Shown here one piece after another: positions 17,487-26,378 of a DNA stretch of 64,000 bases. The notes below the pieces were generated by a model, which was not told the origin of the DNA, did no database searches, and saw only the letters and a program-made list of their open reading frames with translations. Source of the stretch: Rhizobacter sp. SG703 (GTDB lineage: Bacteria; Pseudomonadota; Gammaproteobacteria; Burkholderiales; Burkholderiaceae_C); contig NZ_JAAZQK010000007.1 in NCBI RefSeq assembly GCF_012275445.1, forward strand, positions 248,001 through 312,000. The letters run 5' to 3'. The number at the start of each line of letters is the position of its first letter. Position 1 is the first letter of the stretch. The translations under genes and the position numbers were made by a program.

Positions 17487-20039
17487 GTGGCTACGGGCAC
17501 CCCCGAGGCGCTTCCTCTGCTTATCTTCCCGGCACCGACCGCTGTTCAACGCGAGGACGGTCAGGGATTCCCGTCTTCGGTCCACTTGCCGAACCATGCT
17601 CGGCAAGGCATTCGCCTGGGTACGCAGTTTGCGCGTTTGAAACATGCATTCGATGCTCGTCGCCTTGAGCTTCGTGCCCACGCACAGAACGACGATCCAG
17701 ACTTGGTGCTCGTTCTTGAGACTGTTGGGGCGGTGAGCGACTTCATCACCGCGGCGCGGCGCGTCCCGGGATTGGAATGGCTTGCCGGCATGGACGACAA
17801 GGTCGAGCCGGACGAGGACTTCTACGACACGGATGACGGCGACAAGCGTTTGGGCGGAAAGGTATTTCTTGTCGGCAGCAACCGCGCCGCGTTGGATGAG
17901 GTTGTGCGTCTATGGGAAAGATTCAATGCCGACCCAAACGTGAAGCTGGGTAGCAAGCTCGAAGCGTGGAAGCAGGTTTTCAAGCATCTCAAGGACGCAA
18001 GGTTCTGGGGGCCGGCAGATCGACTAGAGCCGAGTTTGCGCGACTCGTGGCGATTCAGGATCGAGCATGGTGATGCAGTACTGAGGTTTGAGATTGAGGC
18101 TTGGCATTTCGAGTCACCGGCAAGAAATGCCGCCGCGACACGTGAGATTCGTGCGTTGGTCGCCCACCTTCGCGGAACCGTGCTGTCGGAAAGTCTTATC
18201 GACGAGATCGCGTATCACGCCTTTTTGGTAGCGGTTCCGGCTGCGGGTGTCGCCGAGTTCTTTGCCGGCGATATGCCACCACTACTGAAATCCGATCGCG
18301 TGATGTTCTTTCGTGCTCACGGGCAGGCTACGGTACCTCTTGAGCCAGGGAATGAACGTGCGCCTGCACAGCCGTTGGTGCAACGCACCGATGGCACGCC
18401 CATCGTTGCATTGCTTGACGGCCTGCCCTTGGCGAATCACCCGCTCCTGCAAGGCCGCGTCTTGATCGACGATCCAGACTCGTGGTCAGAAGACTACCCC
18501 GCCCCTGAGCGCTTTCATGGAACAGCGATGGCGTCGCTGATTGCGTTGGGCGATCTCGGCGCGCCAGGGGCTCCACTATCTCGCCCCATTTATGCGCGAC
18601 CCATCATGCGGCCAGCGGGAGAAGGCGGACAGCGTGAAGAGCGTACGCCCGACGACCGCTTGCTCATCGATCTGGTCCATGTAGCTGTGCGGCGAATGTT
18701 CGAGAGCGAGCCCGGGCGGCCAGCAGCGGCACCGGGCGTGAGGGTGATCAACTTGTCAGTAGGCGATCCGTATCGCTTCTTCACGGGGGAGCTGTCCCCA
18801 TGGGCACGGCTGATCGACTGGCTCCAGCATAAGTACAACGTGCTGTTCATCGTGAGCGCGGGCAATCAGATGGACGATTTGCTGCTCGATACCGCCTCAG
18901 GAACCTTACAGAAGATGACGCTGCCGCAGCGGTCGGAGTTGGCGACGAGAGCTATCTGCAGCGATGACATGCATCGACGCGTTCTGGCCCCTGCGGAATC
19001 CGTAAACGCGCTCACGGTGGGAGCAAGCCACGCGGACGCATCAACGCCGCCCGCTGTGGGCGGCCGGTTCCTGATATTTGCGGAGAGTGGTTTGGCTCCG
19101 TACTCAGGCATTGGTCCGGGGTTCCGGCGTGCAGTGAAACCTGACATCCTGCTGCCGGGTGGGCGTGTCCTGTATCGAGAGGCGGCAATTTCGCCTACTG
19201 GTCAGACGCGGGTGCACCCGATTCATTCGTTGCAGCCCCCTGGTCAGCTTGTCGCGGCACCTCCCACGCCGCAGGGTATAGCGGTTCACACTCGCGGAAC
19301 AAGCAATGCGTGCGCAATAGCTACGCGATGGTCAGCGCGTACGCATGCGATGCTGGAGATCTTGCGTGCAGGCAACCCCACACTGGAAGCTCGGTACGAC
19401 ACGGTGCTGATCAAGGCTCTGTTGGCGCACGGCGCGGGCCTTGGTGACATTCAAGCGCAAGTTCTTGCTGCGAGGCCCGATGTCGATGAATGGCAGGCGC
19501 AGCGCCGTCTTGTCAGCCGGTATGCAGGCTTGGGTGTCGCAGATGTCGAGCGAGCCCTGACTTGCTCAGCCCAGCGTGCCACCCTCCTCGGCGTAGGTAC
19601 GCTGCGTAACGAGAAGGCGCTGGAGTTTCGTGTGCCCATTCCACGCGCCCTTCATGCAACGGTCCTTGGTCGCCGAGTCACTGCGACGCTGGCATGGATG
19701 ACGCCCGTCAACCCACGCCATTCCAAGTACCGCGTTGCCCGACTGTGGGTTGATCTGCCAGACGGCGCATTGCGGGGTGAACGTGCTGAAGGCGAGTGGC
19801 GGCAGCTTCGCTTGGGAACGGTCCACCATGAGGTGTTCGATGGGGCTCGTGCGGTTCCTGTCGATGACGAAACGTACCTGAGCGTTCGCGTGAACTGCCT
19901 TGCCGATGCTGGCCGCATCGTTGACCCGGTGAAGTTTGCGCTGTGCGTATCTCTTGAAGTTGCCGAGGGTGTGGCAATTCCCATCTATGAACAAATGCGG
20001 GAACGTGTGGCACCGCGTGTGGACATCCGTGGTGGTTAG
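17487..20039 (+). CDS. ietS: Subtilisin-like (S8) serine protease of an IetAS-type defence pair
   Basis: 850 residues, GTG start 3 bp after the ATPase stop. The S8 catalytic triad is visible: Asp311 in IVALLDGLPLANHP, His344 in RFHGTAMAS, and Ser606 in RGTSNACA; the oxyanion Asn lies in IVSAGNQ. No signal peptide is present, so it acts in the cytoplasm, unlike most subtilases. About 300 residues precede the protease domain and ~240 beta-rich residues follow it; both flanking parts are unrecognised and may bind targets. As the partner of the upstream AAA ATPase it fits IetS, a cytoplasmic protease thought to be unleashed during phage infection. Confidence 0.8.
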   Translation: MATGTPEALPLLIFPAPTAVQREDGQGFPSSVHLPNHARQGIRLGTQFARLKHAFDARRLELRAHAQNDDPDLVLVLETVGAVSDFITAARRVPGLEWLAGMDDKVEPDEDFYDTDDGDKRLGGKVFLVGSNRAALDEVVRLWERFNADPNVKLGSKLEAWKQVFKHLKDARFWGPADRLEPSLRDSWRFRIEHGDAVLRFEIEAWHFESPARNAAATREIRALVAHLRGTVLSESLIDEIAYHAFLVAVPAAGVAEFFAGDMPPLLKSDRVMFFRAHGQATVPLEPGNERAPAQPLVQRTDGTPIVALLDGLPLANHPLLQGRVLIDDPDSWSEDYPAPERFHGTAMASLIALGDLGAPGAPLSRPIYARPIMRPAGEGGQREERTPDDRLLIDLVHVAVRRMFESEPGRPAAAPGVRVINLSVGDPYRFFTGELSPWARLIDWLQHKYNVLFIVSAGNQMDDLLLDTASGTLQKMTLPQRSELATRAICSDDMHRRVLAPAESVNALTVGASHADASTPPAVGGRFLIFAESGLAPYSGIGPGFRRAVKPDILLPGGRVLYREAAISPTGQTRVHPIHSLQPPGQLVAAPPTPQGIAVHTRGTSNACAIATRWSARTHAMLEILRAGNPTLEARYDTVLIKALLAHGAGLGDIQAQVLAARPDVDEWQAQRRLVSRYAGLGVADVERALTCSAQRATLLGVGTLRNEKALEFRVPIPRALHATVLGRRVTATLAWMTPVNPRHSKYRVARLWVDLPDGALRGERAEGEWRQLRLGTVHHEVFDGARAVPVDDETYLSVRVNCLADAGRIVDPVKFALCVSLEVAEGVAIPIYEQMRERVAPRVDIRGG

Positions 20040-20103
20040 CGCCGTACAACACATGGCGGGTCACGACATTGCTGCGGAGTAGCCAGCAGCCCTCGGAAAT
20101 GAA

Positions 20104-20131
20104 GAAGCCCGTTGGACATCCAACGGGCTTC
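20104..20131 (-). terminator. Hairpin downstream of tRNA-Ala
   Basis: A perfect 13-bp inverted repeat (GAAGCCCGTTGGA and its complement) with a 2-nt loop, 10 bp beyond the tRNA 3' end. On the minus strand it is followed by TTCATTTCC, a modest T-rich tail. It probably terminates the tRNA transcript, and may also stop reading-through from the protease gene on the other side. Confidence 0.7.
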
Positions 20132-20141
20132 AAGGGTTTGT

Positions 20142-20217
<76 letters not shown>

Positions 20218-20297
20218 AACAAGGGCGCCAGTCTATCAAAAAAAACGGCGGGCCGGCCCGCCCGGATCGGGGTGCCGGAGCGCTTAAGCTGCGCGCC

Positions 20298-20759
20298 ATG
20301 CCCGCCGCCGTCGAGATCCGCCTCGCCCTGCCCGAAGACGCGCACGCCATCGCCGCACTGTCGCGCGAGGCCATCGAGCACGGCCTGCCCTGGCGCTGGA
20401 CGCCGCAGCGCGTGCGCCGCAGCCTGCGCGACCGCAGCACCAACGTGATCGTCTGCCACGAACAGGGCGCGCTGCACGGCTTCGCGATCATGAAATACGA
20501 CGACGAGGAAGCCCACCTGCTGCTGCTCGCCGTCGCCGCGGCGCAGCGCCACCGCCACATCGGCTCGGGCCTGATGGCCTGGCTCGATGCCACCACCCGC
20601 GCCGCCGGGATCGCGGTGATCCGCGTCGAGGCGCGCGCCAGCAACACGCAGGCCCGCTCGTTCTACCGCCACCACGGCTTCCGCGAGACCGGCATCGTCT
20701 CCGGCTACTACGAAGACGTCGAGGACGCGGTGCGCATGCGGCGCGACCTGCGCGGCTGA
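20298..20759 (+). CDS. GNAT-family N-acetyltransferase (RimI-like)
   Basis: 153 residues. GNAT fold features are visible: [19 protein letters not shown] provides the acetyl-CoA-binding Q/R-x-x-G-x-G/A-like loop ([10 protein letters not shown]), followed by [20 protein letters not shown], the typical N-x-x-A-x-x-F-Y-x-x-x-G-F ending. It transfers acetyl from acetyl-CoA to an amine, possibly on a protein N-terminus or small molecule. The frame is open upstream through the tRNA; the ATG at 20298 is the first that fits the domain. Substrate unknown. Confidence 0.85.
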   Translation: MPAAVEIRLALPEDAHAIAALSREAIEHGLPWRWTPQRVRRSLRDRSTNVIVCHEQGALHGFAIMKYDDEEAHLLLLAVAAAQRHRHIGSGLMAWLDATTRAAGIAVIRVEARASNTQARSFYRHHGFRETGIVSGYYEDVEDAVRMRRDLRG

Positions 20760-20834
20760 CCCATCTCCCCGCCGGATTCCACGGGAGCTCCGGCCGGACT
20801 ACAGTGTCGGCCGGCACCAATTCCCGGAGGCAGC

Positions 20835-21833
20835 ATGAAGAAGGTCGTGTGGGGTGTTCTCAGCACCGCGAAGATCGGCATCGAGAAGGTCATTCCCGGC
20901 ATGCAGAAGAGCGCCTTCTGCGAGGTGCGCGGCATCGCGTCGCGCTCGCTCGGGCCAGCCCGCGAGGCGGCCGACAAGCTCGGGCTGGCCAAGGCTTACG
21001 GTTCGTACGAAGAAATGCTCGCCGACCCCGAGATCGAGGCCGTCTACAACCCACTGCCCAACCATCTGCACATCCCGCTGACGCTGCAGGCCGCGCGGGC
21101 CGGCAAGCACGTGCTGTGCGAGAAGCCGGTGTCCATCACCGCGCAAGAAGCGGCCGAGCTGCGCACCGTCGCCGACAAGGTCCTCGTCAGCGAGGCCTTC
21201 ATGGTGCGCTACCACCCACAGTGGCTGCGCGTGCGCGAGCTGCTGCGCGCCGGCCGCATCGGCACCGTGCGCTCGGTGCAGGTCTTCTTCTCGTACTTCA
21301 ACGACGATCCGGCCAACATCCGCAACATGCCCGGCATCGGCGGCGGCGCGCTGTACGACATCGGCTGCTACGCGATCGTCGCCGGCCGCTTCCTGTTCGA
21401 GGCCGATCCGAAACGCGTGATCGCGCTGATCGACCGCGACCCGAACTTCCGCACCGACCGCAGCTGCAGCGCGCTCGCCGACTTCGGCGCCGGCCGCCAC
21501 CTCGACTTCACGGTGTCGACGCAAAGCGTGCCGTACCAGCGCGTGCAGGTGGTCGGCACCACCGGCCGCATCGAGATCCAGATCCCGTTCAATGCGCCGC
21601 TCGGCGGCCGCACGAAGATCTTCATCGACGCCGGCCGCGCGCTCGACGGCTCGGCCATCGAGACCGAGACGCTGCCCGAGGCCGACCAGTACACGCTGCA
21701 GGGCGATGCGTTCTCGCGCGCGGTGCGCGGCGAGATCGCGCTGCCCTACGGCGTCGACGATGCGATCACCAACATGCGGGTGATCGACGCGCTGTTCCGC
21801 TCCGAACGCAGCGAGCGCTGGGAAGCGGTCTGA
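20835..21833 (+). CDS. Gfo/Idh/MocA-family NAD(P)-dependent oxidoreductase
   Basis: 332 residues, preceded by GGAGG at 20826-20830. The N-terminal Rossmann fold starts with WGVLSTAKIG, and the catalytic EKP motif is in VLCEKPVSITAQEA; the C-terminal beta-sheet domain carries GGGALYDIGCYAI, typical for this family. These enzymes oxidise or reduce sugars, inositols or related polyols. The stop shares one base with the start of the potassium-channel gene. Substrate is not evident. Confidence 0.92.
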   Translation: MKKVVWGVLSTAKIGIEKVIPGMQKSAFCEVRGIASRSLGPAREAADKLGLAKAYGSYEEMLADPEIEAVYNPLPNHLHIPLTLQAARAGKHVLCEKPVSITAQEAAELRTVADKVLVSEAFMVRYHPQWLRVRELLRAGRIGTVRSVQVFFSYFNDDPANIRNMPGIGGGALYDIGCYAIVAGRFLFEADPKRVIALIDRDPNFRTDRSCSALADFGAGRHLDFTVSTQSVPYQRVQVVGTTGRIEIQIPFNAPLGGRTKIFIDAGRALDGSAIETETLPEADQYTLQGDAFSRAVRGEIALPYGVDDAITNMRVIDALFRSERSERWEAV

Positions 21834-22711
21834 TGCCGGTGCCGCCCGCCGCGCCGGCCGAGCCCGCCGACCGCTTCGGCCGCCCGCCCACCGGCTGGCG
21901 CTTGCGGCTGTTCACGGTGATCTTCGAAGCCGACACGCGCAGCGGCCGGCTGTTCGACCTGGTGCTGGTGTGGCTGATCCTCGCGAGCGTCGCCGTCGTG
22001 ATGCTCGACAGCTTCGCGTCGGTGCACGCGCGCTGGGGCGGCGTCTTCTCGGTGCTCGAATGGGTGTTCACCGTGCTGTTCAGCCTCGAGTACCTGGCGC
22101 GGCTCGCCTGCGTGCAGCGGCCCGGCCGCTACGCCGGCAGCGTGTTCGGCGTGATCGACCTGCTGGCGGTGCTGCCGACCTGGGCCGCGCTGGTGGTGCC
22201 GGGCCTGCATGCGCTGATCGACGTGCGGGCGCTGCGCCTGCTGCGGCTGTTCCGCATCCTGAAGCTGGCCGCCTACATCGCCGAATACCGCGCGCTCGGC
22301 GAGGCGCTGATGGCCAGCCGCCGCAAGATCCTGGTGTTCCTGAGCTTCGTGCTGCTGGTCACCATCGTGATGGGCAGCCTGATGTATGCGGTCGAGGGGC
22401 CGCGCAACGGCTTCGACAACATCCCGGTGTCGGTCTACTGGGCGATCTCGACGATGACCACCGTCGGCTTCGGCGACATCACGCCGAAGACCGGGCTCGG
22501 CCGCTTCATCGCGTCGTTCATGATGCTGGTCGGCTGGGGCACGCTCGCGGTGCCCACCGGCATCGTCAGTGCCGAATTCACCGCGCTGCGCTTTCGCGGC
22601 CAGCCGGCGCCCACCACCCGCACCTGCCCGGCCTGCCTGAGCGAGGGGCATGCCGCCAGCGCGCGCTATTGCAGCGATTGCGGTGCGCCGCTGCCCGGCA
22701 CCCGTGACTGA
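21833..22711 (+). CDS. Voltage-gated potassium channel with C-terminal zinc ribbon
   Basis: 292 residues. Six membrane segments can be traced: S1 VLVWLILASVAVVML, an S4 with regularly spaced basic residues (RALRLLRLFRILKLA), S5 KILVFLSFVLLVTIVMG, the selectivity filter TTVGFGD, and S6 SFMMLVGWGTLAVPTGI. The C-terminus carries a four-cysteine zinc ribbon (CPAC...CSDCG), an uncommon addition for a prokaryotic Kv channel and a possible metal or redox sensor. It overlaps the oxidoreductase gene by one base and ends 3 bp from the convergent lipase gene. Confidence 0.92.
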   Translation: MPVPPAAPAEPADRFGRPPTGWRLRLFTVIFEADTRSGRLFDLVLVWLILASVAVVMLDSFASVHARWGGVFSVLEWVFTVLFSLEYLARLACVQRPGRYAGSVFGVIDLLAVLPTWAALVVPGLHALIDVRALRLLRLFRILKLAAYIAEYRALGEALMASRRKILVFLSFVLLVTIVMGSLMYAVEGPRNGFDNIPVSVYWAISTMTTVGFGDITPKTGLGRFIASFMMLVGWGTLAVPTGIVSAEFTALRFRGQPAPTTRTCPACLSEGHAASARYCSDCGAPLPGTRD

Positions 22712-22714
22712 GGC

Positions 22715-23560
22715 TCAGAAAAACGCCCGCGCATAGTTGATCGGCGCATGGTCCGCCAGGTCGCGCAGCAGCACGGCGCCGGGCTTGCCGGCATGCTCGC
22801 CGAAGTAGGCGGTGCGGGCGCGCATTCGGTCGTCGTCGACCTGGACCGCATCGGGCCGCTCGACCAGTTCGCCGCCGCTCGTGATGTAGCTGGCCGGCGT
22901 CACGTGCGCATACGCGCTCAGGCTCGGCGGCAGGTCGGTGACCAGGTCGCAGCAGTTGACGAGCCGGATGCGCTGCGGATTGCGCAGCCCGGCGGCAAAG
23001 GCCGCGTCGCCGACCCGCGGCGAGCCGAGCGTCACCAGCCGGCCTTCGGGCCACACCGAGGCCGCGAGGGTCGCCAGCGCCGCGCCCAGGCTGTGGCCGG
23101 TCAGCAGCAGCCCGTTGCGCGGCTTTGCATCGCCATCCAGCCAATGGCCGATGCGCGGCAGCAGCGTGCGCGCCGCGCCGGCAAAGCCGACGTGCACCCG
23201 GCCGGCGGCTTCGGGCCACGGTGTCGTCAGCGCGTTCAGGTCGGTCGCCAGGTCGGCGAGTTCGTCGGGCTGCGTGCCGCGGAAGGCCACCAGCACCAGC
23301 CCGTCGGCCGGGCGCAGCGCACCGAAGGCCTGCGAGCCGCTGGCCGTGTCGACGAACAGCCGCGGCGCCTCGAAGCCGGCCCGCGCCAGCGCGGCGGCCA
23401 GCCGGTCGGCCTCGGCCTTCGAGCCCTCGGCCCGCACATAGGCCAGGCGCGACGCCTCGGTGGCCAGTTGCAGCAACGTCGGCGGCGCCTGGGGCGCGAA
23501 CAACGTGGGCGCCCGTTCGGGCGCGTACAAGGCGGTGCGGCTGGGGTCGTAGGGGATCAC
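22715..23560 (-). CDS. Lipase class 3 family protein
   Basis: 281 residues from a GTG at 23560, chosen because the domain begins soon after (YDPSRTALYAPER). The frame is open far upstream into non-coding sequence. Class 3 lipase features: the nucleophile elbow GHSLGAALATLAA, an upstream LVAFRGTQPDELADLATDL (oxyanion region), an aspartate in LVTLGSPRVGDAAFAAG with NCCDLVTDLPP, and a late histidine near the C-terminus. No clear signal peptide. It hydrolyses ester bonds, natural substrate unknown. It is convergent with the channel gene. Confidence 0.85.
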   Translation of the reverse strand: MIPYDPSRTALYAPERAPTLFAPQAPPTLLQLATEASRLAYVRAEGSKAEADRLAAALARAGFEAPRLFVDTASGSQAFGALRPADGLVLVAFRGTQPDELADLATDLNALTTPWPEAAGRVHVGFAGAARTLLPRIGHWLDGDAKPRNGLLLTGHSLGAALATLAASVWPEGRLVTLGSPRVGDAAFAAGLRNPQRIRLVNCCDLVTDLPPSLSAYAHVTPASYITSGGELVERPDAVQVDDDRMRARTAYFGEHAGKPGAVLLRDLADHAPINYARAFF

Positions 23561-23756
23561 GGGGCATGGCGGCAGCGGGGATCGCGCATTCTGCGGGCCG
23601 CGCAGGCAGGTGTGCGTTTCAGGCGTGCGGTCAGCGCCCAAAACCTGAGTTCTGTACGTTGGCAATCGCCGGGCAGGTGACAGGCCTGCCGTTTGCCGCT
23701 CAACTGCGCGGCTCAGTCCCCGCCCTGTTCCGATCCACCACCAGAGAGGTTCCCCG

Positions 23757-24665
23757 ATGGCCAACGACAAGCCCCGCCAGACCGCGAACGACTTCGACCC
23801 CGAGGTGCTGCGCCTGTTCGACAAGTACGTGCATGGCCAGATCGACCGCCGCGGCTTCCTCGACGGCGCCCGCAAGTACGCCGTCGGCGGCCTGACGGCC
23901 GTCGGCCTGCTCGAGGCGCTGAGCCCGAAATTCGCCGCCGCCGAACAGGTGCCGAAGACCGACCCGCGCATCTCGGCCGAATCGGTCGAGATCCCGTCGC
24001 CGCTCGGCTACGGCAAGGTGCGCGGCTACCTCGTCAAGCCGGCACGCGTCGCCGGCAAGCTGCCGCTGGTGCTGGTGGTGCACGAGAACCGCGGCCTGAA
24101 CCCGCACATCGAGGACATCGCCCGCCGCCTCGCGCTCGAGAACTTCATCGCGTTCGCGCCCGACGCGCTGTTCCCGCTCGGCGGCTACCCCGGCGACGAG
24201 GACAAGGCACGCGAGCTGTTCGCCAAGCTCGACCAAGCCAAGACGCTGGAGGACTTCGTCGCCGCCGCCAACTACCTGCGCGCGCACCCGCTGGGCAACG
24301 GCAAGCTCGGCGCGGTCGGCTTCTGCTACGGCGGCGGCGTCGTCAACACGCTGGCCACGCGCGTGCCCGAGCTGGCGGCCGGCGTGCCGTTCTACGGCAA
24401 CGCGCCGGCGCTCGACAAGGTGGCCGGCATCAAGGCACCGCTGCTGCTGTTCTTCGCCGACAACGACGAGCGCATCAACGCCGCCTGGCCGCCGTACGAG
24501 GCGGCGCTGAAGGCCGCGAAGGTGAAGTTCGACGCCTACAAGTACCCCGGCACGCAGCACGGCTTCAACAACGACACCACGCCGCGCTACGACGAGGCGG
24601 CCGCGAAGCAGGCCTGGACGCGCACGATCGCGTTCTTCAACACCCAGCTGCGCACTGCGGGATGA
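23757..24665 (+). CDS. Dienelactone hydrolase family protein, twin-arginine-like N-terminus
   Basis: 302 residues. Alpha/beta hydrolase of the dienelactone hydrolase family with the cysteine nucleophile in VGFCYGGG, an acid in LFFADNDERI and the histidine in GTQHGFNND. The N-terminal region has DRRGFLDGARKYAVGGLTAVGL, resembling a Tat signal, so it may be exported folded. Preceded by AGAGAGG. The ester or lactone substrate is unknown. Confidence 0.88.
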   Translation: MANDKPRQTANDFDPEVLRLFDKYVHGQIDRRGFLDGARKYAVGGLTAVGLLEALSPKFAAAEQVPKTDPRISAESVEIPSPLGYGKVRGYLVKPARVAGKLPLVLVVHENRGLNPHIEDIARRLALENFIAFAPDALFPLGGYPGDEDKARELFAKLDQAKTLEDFVAAANYLRAHPLGNGKLGAVGFCYGGGVVNTLATRVPELAAGVPFYGNAPALDKVAGIKAPLLLFFADNDERINAAWPPYEAALKAAKVKFDAYKYPGTQHGFNNDTTPRYDEAAAKQAWTRTIAFFNTQLRTAG

Positions 24666-24732
24666 TCCCCGGGGGACGCGCGCGGCGGCATCGCTACACT
24701 GCGCAGCTTCGCCAGCCTCGTGCCCCCCAATC

Positions 24733-25581
24733 GTGTCGGATCGCTTCTCTGTCCTGCCGCAGTACTTTCTTCCCAAGCAAGCGCTGACGCTGTTGGCCGG
24801 GCGCATCGCGTCGGCCAGCGCCGGCCCGTCGACGACGCGGCTGATCCGCTGGTTCGTCAAGCGCTACGGCGTGGACATGAGCGAGGCGGCGCGGCCCGAG
24901 ATCGAGAGCTACGCCACCTTCAACGAGTTCTTCACGCGGGCGCTGAAGCCGGGCGCGCGGCCGATCGCGAAGGCCGACCTGGTCTGCCCGGTGGACGGCG
25001 CGATCAGCCAGTTCGGCCGCATCGAGCACGACCAGATCTTCCAGGCCAAGGGACACCACTACACCACGACCGCGCTGGTCGGCGGCGACGCGGCGCTGGC
25101 CAAACGCTTCGACAACGGCCACTTCGCGACGCTGTACCTCAGCCCGCGCGACTACCACCGCATCCACATGCCGCGCGACGGCCACATCGTGCGCATGATC
25201 CACGTGCCCGGCGCGCTGTTCTCGGTCAACCCGACGACCGCGCGCGGGGTGCCGGGGCTGTTCGCGCGCAACGAGCGCGTCGTCTGCGTGTTCGAATCGG
25301 CCGCCGGCCCGTTCGTGCTGGTGCTGGTGGGCGCCACCATCGTCGGCAGCATGGCGACGGTCTGGCACGGCGTCGTGAACCCGACGCGCACCGGCCGGGT
25401 TCGCGACTGGCGCTACGAGATCGAGCCGCAGGAGCTGAAGCAAGGCGCCGAAATGGGCCGCTTCCTGCTCGGCTCCACCGTGGTGATGCTGTTTCCCGCC
25501 GGGCCGCTGGCCTTCAATCCGGCGTGGGCGCCGGGCGGCGCGATCCGCCTCGGCGAGGCGATGGCGGACACCGGCGGCTGA
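24733..25581 (+). CDS. psd: Phosphatidylserine decarboxylase proenzyme
   Basis: 282 residues, GTG start. The self-cleavage motif LGST is present in RFLLGSTVVMLFP near the C-terminus: cleavage between Gly and Ser creates the pyruvoyl group of the alpha chain. Upstream catalytic regions VCPVDGAIS and DYHRIHMP fit bacterial Psd. The enzyme makes phosphatidylethanolamine at the inner membrane. It lies 67 bp after the dienelactone hydrolase gene and is convergent with the amino-acid transporter operon. Confidence 0.96.
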   Translation: MSDRFSVLPQYFLPKQALTLLAGRIASASAGPSTTRLIRWFVKRYGVDMSEAARPEIESYATFNEFFTRALKPGARPIAKADLVCPVDGAISQFGRIEHDQIFQAKGHHYTTTALVGGDAALAKRFDNGHFATLYLSPRDYHRIHMPRDGHIVRMIHVPGALFSVNPTTARGVPGLFARNERVVCVFESAAGPFVLVLVGATIVGSMATVWHGVVNPTRTGRVRDWRYEIEPQELKQGAEMGRFLLGSTVVMLFPAGPLAFNPAWAPGGAIRLGEAMADTGG

Positions 25582-25598
25582 CGGGCCACGTCACGCGA

Positions 25599-26378
25599 TC
25601 ACTTCAGGCTGCCGGCCAGGAAGCGCCGCAGCCGCTCGCTGCGCGGGCGCACCAGCACCTCGCGCGGGTCGCCCTCTTCCTCGACCACGCCTTGGTGCAG
25701 GAACATCACGTGGCGCGACACCTCGGCCGCGAACGCCATCTCATGGGTGACGACGATCATCGTGCGCCCCTCGGCCGCCAGTCCGCGCATCACCTTCAGC
25801 ACCTCGCCGACCAGCTCGGGGTCGAGCGCCGAGGTCGGCTCGTCGAACAGCATCACCTGCGGCTCCATCGCGAGCGCCCGCGCGATCGCGACGCGCTGCT
25901 GCTCGCCGCCCGACAGCTGCGACGGGTAGAGGCCCTGGCGGTGCAGCACGCCGACGCGCGCGAGCAGCGCCTCGGCGCGCTCCACCGCCTGCGCCCTCGG
26001 CACGCCGAGCACATGGACCGGCGCCTCGATCACGTTCTCGAGCGCGGTCATGTGCGCCCACAGGTTGAAGTGCTGGAACACCATCGCGAGCCGGCTGCGC
26101 AGGCGCTGCAGCTGCTTCGCATCGACGGCCCGCAATCGGCCGTCGCGCCCCGGCTTCAGCGCGATCGTCTCGCCGGACAGCGTGATGCGGCCGGCATCGG
26201 GCGGCTCGAGCAGGTTGATGCAGCGCAGCAGCGTGCTCTTGCCCGAGCCCGACGAGCCGACGATGCTGATCACGTCGCCCTGGCCCGCGGCCAGCGAGAC
26301 GCCCTTCAGCACCTCGGTGTCGCCGAACTTCTTGTGCAGGTCCTCGACCCGGAGCTGCTCCGCCCGAACGGCCGTCAT
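25599..26378 (-). CDS. Polar/basic amino acid ABC transporter ATPase (AotP/HisP-like)
   Basis: 259 residues. Walker [10 protein letters not shown], signature LSGGEQQR, Walker [14 protein letters not shown], and H-loop VVTHEM match the HisP/AotP class; the insert [18 protein letters not shown] is typical of basic amino-acid transporter ATPases. Last gene of a five-gene minus-strand operon; its ATG overlaps the stop of the AotO-like gene by one base. It supplies energy to the two permeases encoded upstream. Confidence 0.93.
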   Translation of the reverse strand: MTAVRAEQLRVEDLHKKFGDTEVLKGVSLAAGQGDVISIVGSSGSGKSTLLRCINLLEPPDAGRITLSGETIALKPGRDGRLRAVDAKQLQRLRSRLAMVFQHFNLWAHMTALENVIEAPVHVLGVPRAQAVERAEALLARVGVLHRQGLYPSQLSGGEQQRVAIARALAMEPQVMLFDEPTSALDPELVGEVLKVMRGLAAEGRTMIVVTHEMAFAAEVSRHVMFLHQGVVEEEGDPREVLVRPRSERLRRFLAGSLK

